This document shows, piece by piece, positions 55,663 through 64,000 of a stretch of 64,000 nt of DNA (positions within the stretch are counted from its first letter, which is position 1; each line of letters begins with the position of its first letter). The notes below the pieces were generated by a model. The model did not search any database and was not told the DNA's origin. It saw only the letters and a list, made by a program, of their open reading frames with translations. Origin of the DNA: Afipia sp. OHSU_II-C1 (GTDB lineage: Bacteria; Pseudomonadota; Alphaproteobacteria; Rhizobiales; Xanthobacteraceae); NCBI RefSeq assembly GCF_000497575.1, contig NZ_APJI01000020.1, positions 62,001 through 126,000 on the forward strand, written 5' to 3'. Made by a program: the position numbers and the translations under genes.

Positions 55663-55973
55663 GCACCGCGCCGGAGCATACGTCTTCGTCTGCCGGCGTT
55701 ATCGTCCGAGAACTTCCCATCATTAACAAGCGCGGCCTTCACGCGCGCGCTTCAGCGAAATTCGTCCAGACGGCGGAAAAGTTCGACGCCGAGCTGACCG
55801 TGACGCGCAACGGCGAAAGCGTCGGCGGCACCTCGATCATGGGCCTGATGATGCTCTCGGCCGGGATCGGCACCACGATCACCGTCGCCGCCAAGGGCCG
55901 CGAAGCCGAGGCCGCGATGAACGCCATCACCGAACTGCTCGCCAACAAGTTCGGCGAGGAAGAAGCAGGCTGA
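55659..55973 (+). CDS. ptsH: Phosphocarrier protein HPr
   Basis: 104 residues. The N-terminal extension of about 20 residues precedes the HPr domain. The active His is in NKRGLHARASAKFV, and the regulatory-serine region is GTSIMGLMMLSAGIG, where the Ser fits HprK phosphorylation. It transfers phosphate from EI (not in this window) to EIIA. This closes the hprK-EIIA-HPr group. Confidence 0.96.
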   Translation: MSTAPEHTSSSAGVIVRELPIINKRGLHARASAKFVQTAEKFDAELTVTRNGESVGGTSIMGLMMLSAGIGTTITVAAKGREAEAAMNAITELLANKFGEEEAG

Positions 55974-56001
55974 TTCCACTTAAAGCTGCACCATCTCAGA
56001 T

Positions 56002-56119
56002 GTCGTCCCCGCGAAGGCGGAGACCCATAACCACTCAGTCCACGGTTCGGAACAGGTAGCTGACATCTGTTCAGATCGAAGACGCAGGGAGTCTGGGTCC
56101 CCGCCTTCGCGGGGACGAC
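56002..56119. repeat. Palindromic intergenic repeat, family D
   Basis: GTCGTCCCCGCGAAGGCGGAGACCC at the left and GGGTCCCCGCCTTCGCGGGGACGAC at the right are almost exact inverted copies. It lies between ptsH and the convergent glycosyltransferase gene and is the second copy of the element at 34594-34699. Confidence 0.88.
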
Positions 56120-56142
56120 CTGTGGAATAGATCGTGCGAAGC

Positions 56143-57858
56143 CTACTGATCGTCCTCTTCGTCCGGCCGTTCCGGAGCCACGATCCAGATCTTCCATTTC
56201 ACCGCCGGGCCCGCCTTGCCGTGGAAATAGCGCCGTGAGGTAAGATCGACGCGCTCCGCGTTCGGCGCGTTCTCGGCCATCCATGCCTCGCACTTGTGAA
56301 GCTCGAGATCCTTGGTGTCGCAGATGCCGATGAAGCCGAGCCGCTTTGCCGCGTCGAGACTGGTGAGGCCCGAGCCCCAGACCTCGCGCGGCGTCAGCGG
56401 CGCCGGATGGTCGGGGCTGTAGAATGTCAGCGGCGCGCCGATTTCAGTGGTGCCCGCGACCACGGCCCAGCGTTTGTTGAAGCGCGCGCGCCACGCCTCG
56501 GTCAGTTGCAGCGCGAACTCGGATTTCGGCGCGAACGGAACGCCAGCATCGCCATCGCGCCGCACGGTCTGCGCCGCGATGATCGGCGAGATCAGCAGCA
56601 TGACGAGGGTGAACGACAGCCACATCAGCATCAGCCGGATCAGCGCCATCTGCGTGACGCGCAGCGCAGGCAGCGCGACCAGCGCCAGCGGCACCAGGAA
56701 GAACAGCGAAATCCCCCAGTCGGTCTTCATGTAGATGCCGAACACTACGGCGGCGACCGGCGGCACCAGGGCGACGATGATCTGGATGATCCAGATGTTG
56801 CGCGCCTGCGTCAGGTACACGCCGGAATTGGGCCCGCGCATCCACGGGCGAACCGCTGAATCGGCGAACTCGCGAAAGACGCCCTTGGTGCGGATCGATT
56901 TCCACCATTGCAGCTTCCACGCCAGCGCGATGGCGGCGAACGCCACCGGCAGCAGCAGCAGGCCGAGATTGTGCACCAGATAGATCGACGCCAGCCGCAG
57001 CGTGGTGCCGAACGTCCGCCCGCTATAGACATCGTCGGCGTAGATCAGCGGCGCAAAATCCACCTGCTTCAGCCACCACAGATGCGGCAGCATGCCCACG
57101 AAGCACGCGGCGAATGCCACCCACGGCGCCGGCGAGCGCAAGAAGCGCATCCGATCCGGATGAATCAGCGCCGCCAGACCGGCGGCGCCGATCATGGTCA
57201 GCACCCAGTATTTGGTCATCAGCGCCAGCGCCGCGGCAAGCCCGAGCCAGACGCCGGACATCCATGTCCGCTTCTGGAACGCGTCGAGATAGGCCAGCAC
57301 GAACAATGGCAGCGTCACGAGCTGCAACAGGTCCGGATTGTACTTGAAGCCCTTGAAGGTGAGGACCGGATAGAGCGCCAGCATCGCCACCGTGAACATC
57401 GCGCGGCGATGATCGACCACGCGCACCGCGATCAGCCAGCAGAGTACAAGACCGATGCCGGTCACCGTCATCGCCAGCGCATAGGTCGCCCAGTCGGTGA
57501 CGGGGAAAATCCGGAACCAGACGCCCGCGATCCATCCCGCCAGCGGCGGATGCTTGCCGTAGCCGAGCAGGAATTTCTGGCCCCAGGCATAGGCCTCGGC
57601 GACATCCATGTGGACGTCCTGCGCGGCCTTCAGTGCGGTGAGGATGATGGTCCAGAGCAGCGCATGGGCCACCGCGAAGCCGATGACGAACTTGAGCGAC
57701 GTCGCCGGATCGTGGGCGGCGGCCGCGATCCAGGCCGCCACGCGGCGCGTGACCGGCACATGGCGCAACCGTGCCTTCTGGCGGGATCGCAGTCCGGTGC
57801 GCGGGCCGGGATTTTTTCCGGTTCGGCGGCCTATCTCGGTCGAAGAAGCATCGGACAT
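56143..57858 (-). CDS. GT39-like membrane glycosyltransferase (ArnT/PMT fold)
   Basis: 571 residues with about eleven membrane segments. The loop before helix 2 has the acidic DVHMDVAEAYAWGQKFLLGYGKHPPLAGW, the DE/PPL signature of the GT39/PMT_2 family that moves a sugar or aminosugar from a lipid donor to lipid A or protein. The C-terminal soluble domain is short. ATG 57858 is chosen; the frame upstream lacks similarity. The specific acceptor is unknown. Confidence 0.82.
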   Translation of the reverse strand: MSDASSTEIGRRTGKNPGPRTGLRSRQKARLRHVPVTRRVAAWIAAAAHDPATSLKFVIGFAVAHALLWTIILTALKAAQDVHMDVAEAYAWGQKFLLGYGKHPPLAGWIAGVWFRIFPVTDWATYALAMTVTGIGLVLCWLIAVRVVDHRRAMFTVAMLALYPVLTFKGFKYNPDLLQLVTLPLFVLAYLDAFQKRTWMSGVWLGLAAALALMTKYWVLTMIGAAGLAALIHPDRMRFLRSPAPWVAFAACFVGMLPHLWWLKQVDFAPLIYADDVYSGRTFGTTLRLASIYLVHNLGLLLLPVAFAAIALAWKLQWWKSIRTKGVFREFADSAVRPWMRGPNSGVYLTQARNIWIIQIIVALVPPVAAVVFGIYMKTDWGISLFFLVPLALVALPALRVTQMALIRLMLMWLSFTLVMLLISPIIAAQTVRRDGDAGVPFAPKSEFALQLTEAWRARFNKRWAVVAGTTEIGAPLTFYSPDHPAPLTPREVWGSGLTSLDAAKRLGFIGICDTKDLELHKCEAWMAENAPNAERVDLTSRRYFHGKAGPAVKWKIWIVAPERPDEEDDQ

Positions 57859-58010
57859 TCCAGTGACCCGTGTCGGCTGTGATTGCTGGTGTTTGCTAGC
57901 AGCGCCAAGCCCGCGACGGCAACAGCAAATCATTGCGATTTCTGCGGAAGTACGCCGCGGAACAGCCCAATTTTGTTGCCGCTTTGCAGCCCGGATGCTA
58001 TCCCGCGCCC

Positions 58011-59816
<1,806 letters not shown>

Positions 59817-59831
59817 GTTAAACTCGCTACC

Positions 59832-59885
59832 GTTGCACTATTGATGTTGTCGGCACCCCGTGTAGAGTTGCACTATTGCAACTCT
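59832..59885. promoter_or_regulatory. Direct repeat and palindrome before the DUF4041 nuclease gene
   Basis: GTTGCACTATTG occurs at 59832-59843 and again at 59867-59878. The second copy is part of a perfect palindrome AGAGTTGCA / CTAT / TGCAACTCT (59864-59885), which ends 13 bases before the ATG. A regulator that binds GTTGCACTATTG-like sites, or autorepression, would fit. An RNA hairpin next to the ribosome binding site is another reading. No -35/-10 pair is clear. Confidence 0.5.
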
Positions 59886-59898
59886 AGGGCATTTTCAT

Positions 59899-61287
59899 AT
59901 GACTGCCGTTGAACAGCAACCTTCGTTAGTCGACATTTCAATTCCTTGGTTGTTTGCGCGCGGCCATGCAAGAAAATTGCTAAAAGCCCTGATAGAAAAG
60001 AGCGATCAGCTAGATCGCATAATGGGTATGAGCCAGCAGTTAGTGGCAGAAGTCAAAACCCTGCGTGCTCAACAAAAAATAGCTTTCCAGCAGTTAGAAG
60101 AACTTGGCGCGCTATCCGTGACGCAACTGGAAATTAAGCGCCACACTCTCGAAAACGAGATCGCCCATCGCTTGAATGAATTTGAGCTTGAAAAAGCAGA
60201 CGCTGCAGAAGCACTGGATGTTTTAAAGCGCAAGATAAAAGAGGCCCATCATTCGTTGGTTTCAACCGATGACTTGGCGCTTCTGCAGGATGTTGGCGTC
60301 TATCAATATCGTCATCCGTTAAGCGATGCCGTTGCATATCAAAGCGTTCTTGAAAAGATCGACAATCAAATCAAACAAATGGTCAAGAAGGATGGTGGCG
60401 CTGTTCTGGCTACAACGAGTTGGCAGGTAAACGGCTCGGAAAAAGAAGGGCGAGCGATGGTTCGCGATTTTTCAAAGCTGATGTTGCGGGCGTTTAATGC
60501 AGAAGCGGATAACGCAGTTCGCAGCCTGAAGCCGTACAAGCTCGACAATGCGATTGATCGACTGAACAAAGTTGCGGAAACAATTGCCCGACTTGGGCAA
60601 ACTATGCACATCCGGATTTCGCCAGCATATCTGAAATTGCGACTACAAGAGCTGGAAATCACCGCGGACTTTTTGCAGAAACAAGCCGAAGAAAAGGAAC
60701 AAGAACGCGCTGATCGCGCAAGATTACGCGAGGAGCGTAAAGCTCAGCAAGAAATAGAGAACGAGCGCGAGCGCTTGGAGAAGGAGCGACAGCACTACTC
60801 CAATGCTCTCGACGCCCTCGTCGAGAAAGGTGATGAAGAGGCTGCCGCACGCATCCGTGAGTATTTGACTGGCATAGAAGAATCACAGCGCAAAGTAGAG
60901 GAACGAGCCGCCAATACCCGCGCGGGATACGTTTACGTCATCTCTAACGTTGGCTCCTTCGGCGACAGAGTTGTTAAGATTGGAATGACTCGACGTCTCG
61001 ATCCTAGCGACCGAATCCGTGAACTTAGCGACGCTTCAGTACCTTTCAATTTCGACATTCACGCACTTTTCTTCTCGGACGATGCGGTTGGTATCGAAAC
61101 CGAGATGCACAACCGCCTGGATACGACGCGCGTAAACAGTGTAAATCGGCGCCGTGAATTTTTCCGAGCGAGCCCGCTTGAAGTAAAGAAACATCTTGCC
61201 GAGCTAGCAGGCGAGTTGCTCGAATTTCAGGAAATGCCTGAAGCACTGGAGTATCGACAGTGCTTGAGTTCTCAGTCGACCCGATAG
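59899..61287 (+). CDS. DUF4041 / GIY-YIG (T5orf172) nuclease, SNIPE-like
   Basis: 462 residues. Coiled-coil N-terminal part (about 25-125), DUF4041 region (about 130-290, including SWQVNGSEKEGRAMVRDFSK), a long charged helix (about 255-300: KEQERADRARLREERKAQ), then the nuclease domain (343-445). There YVYVIS (344-349) and VKIG (359-362) correspond to the GIY and YIG elements; the Arg after KIGMT, the Glu in VGIETEMHNRLD and NRRREFFRAS complete the active site. SNIPE of E. coli, a membrane nuclease that cuts incoming phage DNA, has the same DUF4041-GIY-YIG fusion; no membrane helix is seen here. Codon use is more AT-rich than in neighbours. Anti-phage function is inferred. Confidence 0.85.
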   Translation: MTAVEQQPSLVDISIPWLFARGHARKLLKALIEKSDQLDRIMGMSQQLVAEVKTLRAQQKIAFQQLEELGALSVTQLEIKRHTLENEIAHRLNEFELEKADAAEALDVLKRKIKEAHHSLVSTDDLALLQDVGVYQYRHPLSDAVAYQSVLEKIDNQIKQMVKKDGGAVLATTSWQVNGSEKEGRAMVRDFSKLMLRAFNAEADNAVRSLKPYKLDNAIDRLNKVAETIARLGQTMHIRISPAYLKLRLQELEITADFLQKQAEEKEQERADRARLREERKAQQEIENERERLEKERQHYSNALDALVEKGDEEAAARIREYLTGIEESQRKVEERAANTRAGYVYVISNVGSFGDRVVKIGMTRRLDPSDRIRELSDASVPFNFDIHALFFSDDAVGIETEMHNRLDTTRVNSVNRRREFFRASPLEVKKHLAELAGELLEFQEMPEALEYRQCLSSQSTR

Positions 61288-61302
61288 CAACCCGAGCCGC
61301 CC

Positions 61303-61331
61303 TTGACTTTCGTTTTCTAGGATTATATTCT
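61303..61331 (+). promoter_or_regulatory. Promoter-like sequence before the hairpin element
   Basis: TTGACT (61303-61308) and TATTCT (61326-61331) are exactly 17 bases apart. Transcription would begin about 61338, just where the series of hairpins starts. It could also be chance in AT-rich sequence. Confidence 0.5.
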
Positions 61332-61337
61332 TGGTGA

Positions 61338-61690
61338 CATTCCTCTCCCGCGCTCATGACGCGGAGGGATGAGCATCGGAGCCGCCACCCCATCATGTCG
61401 GGGTGCGGATGGTGGAGCGCCGGGAGGCGCAGCGTCCGCGCGGTGGGCTTCGCAACCCCATCGATGTTGTGACGCGCGCGCCTCGCGAGACGGACTCGCA
61501 ATCCGTCCTCGTCACGGCACGCGGACGAACCTCTCGCAAAGGTTCGTCATGAGGGGTCTCGCAAACCCCTGGCGCCTCCCGGCGCTCCATTCTCTCTGCA
61601 ACAAGAGACGGAAAACGGGACCGGGTTGTCCGCGCCCTCAGGTGAAGCGGATGAGATTGCGCGTCTTTGCTGGCAGACAACCCGGTCGTG
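61338..61690 (+). ncRNA. Candidate structured RNA or palindromic element with CTCGCAA loops
   Basis: An 18-bp perfect inverted repeat (61413-61430 with 61572-61589) encloses hairpins with loop CTTCGCAA (stem 61445-61447 with 61456-61458) and three with identical 7-nt loop CTCGCAA: stems 61489-61494/61502-61507, 61524-61532/61540-61548 and 61552-61557/61565-61570. Outside it are hairpins CACCCC/GGGGTG (61386-61405) and ACCGGGTTGTC/GACAACCCGGT (61620-61630 with 61676-61686). Stems differ in sequence while loops do not, a sign of selection on a folded form. Strand is inferred from the promoter-like sequence. The 3' end is unknown. It may instead be a mobile palindromic repeat. Confidence 0.5.
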
Positions 61691-61722
61691 CCGTTAGCAA
61701 ATTTCAGAGACTGCTCTCTCTT

Positions 61723-61832
61723 CGTCATTGCGAGCAAAGCGAAGCAATCCAGCTTTCACTTGATTCAAGGTCAAAGCGGCTGCTCGCAAGGAATGGATTG
61801 CTTCGTCGGCTTCGCCCCCTCGCAATGACGAG
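61723..61832. repeat. Palindromic intergenic repeat, family B
   Basis: Left end CGTCATTGCGAGCAAAGCG and right end CCCTCGCAATGACG frame GCAATCC / GGATTGC inner arms, like the copies at 11519, 28561 and 31974. It marks the right side of the island. Confidence 0.85.
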
Positions 61833-62145
61833 GTAGCATCACACGTTAACCAGGAAGCGGCTTCCTAGCCGGAGCCGCGCGCTTTTTCCAATAACAGCAC
61901 AGCAGCACCTCTCAATCCGATAGCGCGTTGCAATCCTTGAGAATAATCGCGAGGGGCAGATCGCACGCGGAGCATGATGACACCGCGCAAACCCTGATTA
62001 CGCCGCATCACCTCACCGTTCATCGCCCGTTCAAGTCGAATCTGTTGGGTGCGCGATGGGGAGAAAAGCGCGAGCCGCGCTTGACTCTTCGCAACCGTCC
62101 ATCGACGGTGCGCATGATTCGAATTTTCAACCATCGGAGACAGTG
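61833..62145. other. Gap before the YegP-like gene
   Basis: About 313 bases. GGAAGC GGCTTCC (near 61851-61863) is a small palindrome. I see no convincing gene here; short open frames in both directions lack any family likeness. The promoter of the YegP-like gene must be here but is not obvious. Confidence 0.4.
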
Positions 62146-62391
62146 ATGGCAGCATCCTACAAGTTTGAAATCTACAAGGACAAATCCGGCGAATTCCGTT
62201 TCCGCTTCCGCGCGCCGAACGGCGAGAAGATGTTCGCCTCGGAAGGCTATTCCAACAAGGCGTCCGCCAAGAGCACTATCAAGTCGATCGTGAAGCATGT
62301 CGCCAAGGCCGAAATCGACGACGTCTCGAAGGTGAAAGCCGCGCCGAAGGCCAAGCCTGCGAAGAAAAAGAAGAAGTCCAAAAAGAAGTGA
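62146..62391 (+). CDS. YegP-family DUF1508 protein
   Basis: 81 residues. KFEIYKDKSGEFRFRFRAPNGEKMFASEGY is the DUF1508 repeat (one copy; E. coli YegP has two), followed by SNKASAKSTIKSIV, and a lysine/alanine-rich tail (KAKPAKKKKKSKKK) that could bind nucleic acid. Function is unknown. ATG 62146 with GGAGA upstream; a GTG at 62143 is in frame. A strong terminator follows. Confidence 0.9.
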   Translation: MAASYKFEIYKDKSGEFRFRFRAPNGEKMFASEGYSNKASAKSTIKSIVKHVAKAEIDDVSKVKAAPKAKPAKKKKKSKKK

Positions 62392-62418
62392 TTTTTCTGC
62401 GATCGATCATCGCAAAGA

Positions 62419-62448
62419 AAAACCCCGGCTCAGAACCGGGGTTTTTTA
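62419..62448 (+). terminator. Rho-independent terminator after the YegP-like gene
   Basis: AAAACCCCGG (62419-62428), CTCAGAA loop, CCGGGGTTTT (62436-62445) then T run: a perfect 10-bp stem with AAAA/TTTT edges, 27 bases after the stop. It may serve both strands, since the GGDEF-EAL gene ends at 62471 in the other direction. Confidence 0.9.
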
Positions 62449-62470
62449 TTGGAAGTGCCGACAGGCTGCG

Positions 62471-64000
62471 TCATGCCACGCGCGCGCTGGCAGTCGCGTT
62501 GCGCTGGGCCTGCAGCAGCGCGGTGATCTCCACATTCGGCCGGGCGCGGCTGAACAGGAAGCCTTGTCCCTCGTGACAGCCTTCCGCGCGCAGGCAGGCC
62601 AATTCGCATTCGGTCTCGACGCCTTCCGCGGTGATGGTCACGCCAAGACCCATGCCGAGCGAGATGATCGAGCGGACGATGGCCTGCGCATCCTGATTGG
62701 AGCCGAGATCGCGCACGAACGAGCGGTCGATCTTGATCTTGTCGAACGGGAAGCTGCGCAGATAGCTCAGTGACGAGTATCCGGTGCCGAAATCGTCCAT
62801 CGAAATCCGCACGCCGAGCGCGCGCAGCGCATGCAGCGTCGCCAGCACCTGATCGCTTTTTTCCAGCAACAGGGTTTCGGTGATTTCGAGTTCAAGCCGC
62901 TTCGGCGACAGGCCGGATGTTTTCAGCGCATCCATCACCACCGACAGAAGATTGCCGACGCGGAACTGCAGCGGCGACAGGTTGACGGCGACACGGACAT
63001 CATCCGGCCAGCGCGCCGCGTCCATGCAGGCACGGCGCAGCATCAGTCCGCCGACCGCGTTGATGAGGCCGGTTTCTTCCGCGACCGGAATGAACTCCAC
63101 CGGCGGAATCATGCCGCGCTCCGGATCGGGCCAGCGCACCAGCGCCTCGAAGCCGGTGATGCGCCCGGTCTTGAGATCGACCAGCGGCTGATAATGCGGC
63201 TGCAGGACGTTGTTTTCGATCGCTGCGCGCAGATCGATTTCGATGCGGCGGCGCGATTGCGCACGGGCATCCATTTCGGACTCGAAGAAGCTGAATGTGC
63301 CGTGGCCTTCGCTCTTGGCGCGCGACAGCGCCATGTCGGCGTTCTTGAGCAGCTTCTCGGCGTCGTCGCCGTCGCCGGGCGCGATCGCGATGCCGATGCA
63401 GGCGCCGCTGATGATGGTGTGGCCCTCGAACAGATAGGGCTCACTGATGGCGTCGATCAGGCGCCGCGCCAGGAATGCTACTTCCTCGGGACGGTTCACG
63501 CCGGCCTGAACGATGGCGAATTCGTCGGAGCCGAGGCGCGCAATCGCGTCTTCCTCGCGCAGCGAGGAGCGCAGGCGCTTGGTCACGCCTTTCAGCAGCT
63601 TGTCGCCGATCGCATGACCCAGCGCGTCGTTGATGGCCTTGAAGTTGTCGAGATCGAGAAACAGCACCGCGACCTTGTCGCCGCTGCGGCGGGTGTGCGC
63701 CAGCAGTTCATCCAGCCGCTGCCGCAGCAGCATGCGATTCGGCAGTCCGGTCAGGCCGTCGTGCTGCGCCATGAAGGCGAGCCGCGCCTCGGCGCGCTTG
63801 CGCTCGGTGATGTCCATCAGCGCCAGCAGCACCGCGGATTGCCCCTCGAACACCAGCGCGCGCGAATAGATCGCCACGTCGATCAGCGCCCCGTCGGCCT
63901 TCACGTGTTTCCAGGTCCGCGCCGCGCGTTCCTCGGTGGTCTGCTCGCCGGTCCAGGGTGAGGCCTGATCGAAGGCCTGAATGTCCGAGACCTTTAGCTT
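62471..64000 (-). CDS. PAS-GGDEF-EAL cyclic-di-GMP enzyme, 5' part cut by window edge
   Basis: About 510 codons are visible, open at the right edge. A PAS C-terminal part (LALMDITERKRAEARL) leads to GGDEF (DGLTGLPNRMLLRQRLDE; catalytic loop RLGSDEF, so the first Gly pair reads GS) and EAL (GFEALVRW, with NLSPLQFR, EITETLL, DDFGTGYSSLSYL and EGVETE). The EAL domain keeps the metal-binding residues and should hydrolyse cyclic di-GMP; the GGDEF domain may be inactive or weak. The N-terminal input region is outside the window. GTG 63904 is inside the frame and is not the start. Confidence 0.88.
   Translation of the reverse strand, partial: KLKVSDIQAFDQASPWTGEQTTEERAARTWKHVKADGALIDVAIYSRALVFEGQSAVLLALMDITERKRAEARLAFMAQHDGLTGLPNRMLLRQRLDELLAHTRRSGDKVAVLFLDLDNFKAINDALGHAIGDKLLKGVTKRLRSSLREEDAIARLGSDEFAIVQAGVNRPEEVAFLARRLIDAISEPYLFEGHTIISGACIGIAIAPGDGDDAEKLLKNADMALSRAKSEGHGTFSFFESEMDARAQSRRRIEIDLRAAIENNVLQPHYQPLVDLKTGRITGFEALVRWPDPERGMIPPVEFIPVAEETGLINAVGGLMLRRACMDAARWPDDVRVAVNLSPLQFRVGNLLSVVMDALKTSGLSPKRLELEITETLLLEKSDQVLATLHALRALGVRISMDDFGTGYSSLSYLRSFPFDKIKIDRSFVRDLGSNQDAQAIVRSIISLGMGLGVTITAEGVETECELACLRAEGCHEGQGFLFSRARPNVEITALLQAQRNATASARVA

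Noticed and set aside
61345..61590. Could the hairpin array be a CRISPR array or an integron attC site?
   Set aside because: Repeats are palindromic hairpins with different stems and identical loops, not direct repeats with unique spacers, and no integrase or cas gene is near.
61345..61690. Could the hairpin array be a retron msr-msd?
   Set aside because: No reverse transcriptase is encoded nearby, and the structure has no branching guanosine arrangement that I can recognise.
61369..61836. Short open frame of 155 codons across the hairpin array
   Set aside because: It reads through palindromic structure and has no family likeness or ribosome binding site; more likely a by-product of the repeats.

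Overview
The window looks like a chromosome segment of an alphaproteobacterium of the Bradyrhizobium / Rhodopseudomonas / Afipia / Nitrobacter group. The reasons are high G+C coding sequence, the pckA / chvI-chvG / hprK / mannose-type EIIA / HPr cluster typical of Rhizobiales, a DUF2865 protein, an HPr-kinase of the short alphaproteobacterial type, and several families of dispersed palindromic intergenic repeats. I do not assign a species. Most of the window is ordinary housekeeping sequence. No tRNA, rRNA, insertion sequence or CRISPR array was seen.

Layout. 1-1.4 kb: a sensor kinase cut by the window edge. 1.5-7.5 kb: rpmH-rnpA-yidC behind a strong promoter, then yihA, a DUF423 protein, argB and a DUF1036 protein. 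7.5-13.8 kb: a HAD nucleotidase, dapD, DUF805, dapE and a nucleosidase, then the opposite-strand def-fmt-truA group. 14-21 kb: rmuC, an AmpG-like permease, a GDSL-type hydrolase, and the dnaX-ybaB-recR group with the signal recognition particle RNA upstream. 21-29 kb: HIT, nudC, a PfkB kinase, an Lrp regulator, yeiH with a LysR regulator, a phosphomannomutase, and a methyltransferase. 29-42 kb: a retropepsin-like protease, hrpB, ugd, an acyltransferase, polA, two LysE exporters, a GST, pyrE and an antiporter. 42-48.4 kb: small envelope and hypothetical proteins, an acyl-CoA thioesterase, and a BtuCDF-type ABC uptake system headed by a molbindin. 48.5-56 kb: pckA, a secreted RidA, a HugZ-like protein, then chvI-chvG-hprK-EIIA-HPr. 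56-64 kb: a GT39-type transferase, lepA, an accessory island, a YegP-like protein and a GGDEF-EAL protein cut by the window edge.

The most interesting stretch is 59.8-61.8 kb, between lepA and the YegP-like gene. It is visibly richer in A+T over the gene than its surroundings. It carries a DUF4041 / GIY-YIG (T5orf172 type) nuclease gene related to the SNIPE class of anti-phage nucleases. A palindrome and a direct repeat lie just before its start codon. Just after the gene comes a good promoter-like sequence and a highly folded element of about 350 nt. Inside an 18-bp perfect terminal inverted repeat the element presents a series of hairpins whose stems differ but whose loops are the same (CTCGCAA or CTTCGCAA). 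This looks like an undescribed structured RNA or mobile palindromic element.

Other points of interest are an intergenic palindromic repeat read in frame inside hrpB, a secreted-protein gene whose N-terminus is encoded by a repeat, a PolA whose 3'-5' exonuclease site has lost two catalytic aspartates, a DnaX without the usual zinc cysteines, and an uptake system whose likely substrate is molybdate or tungstate.
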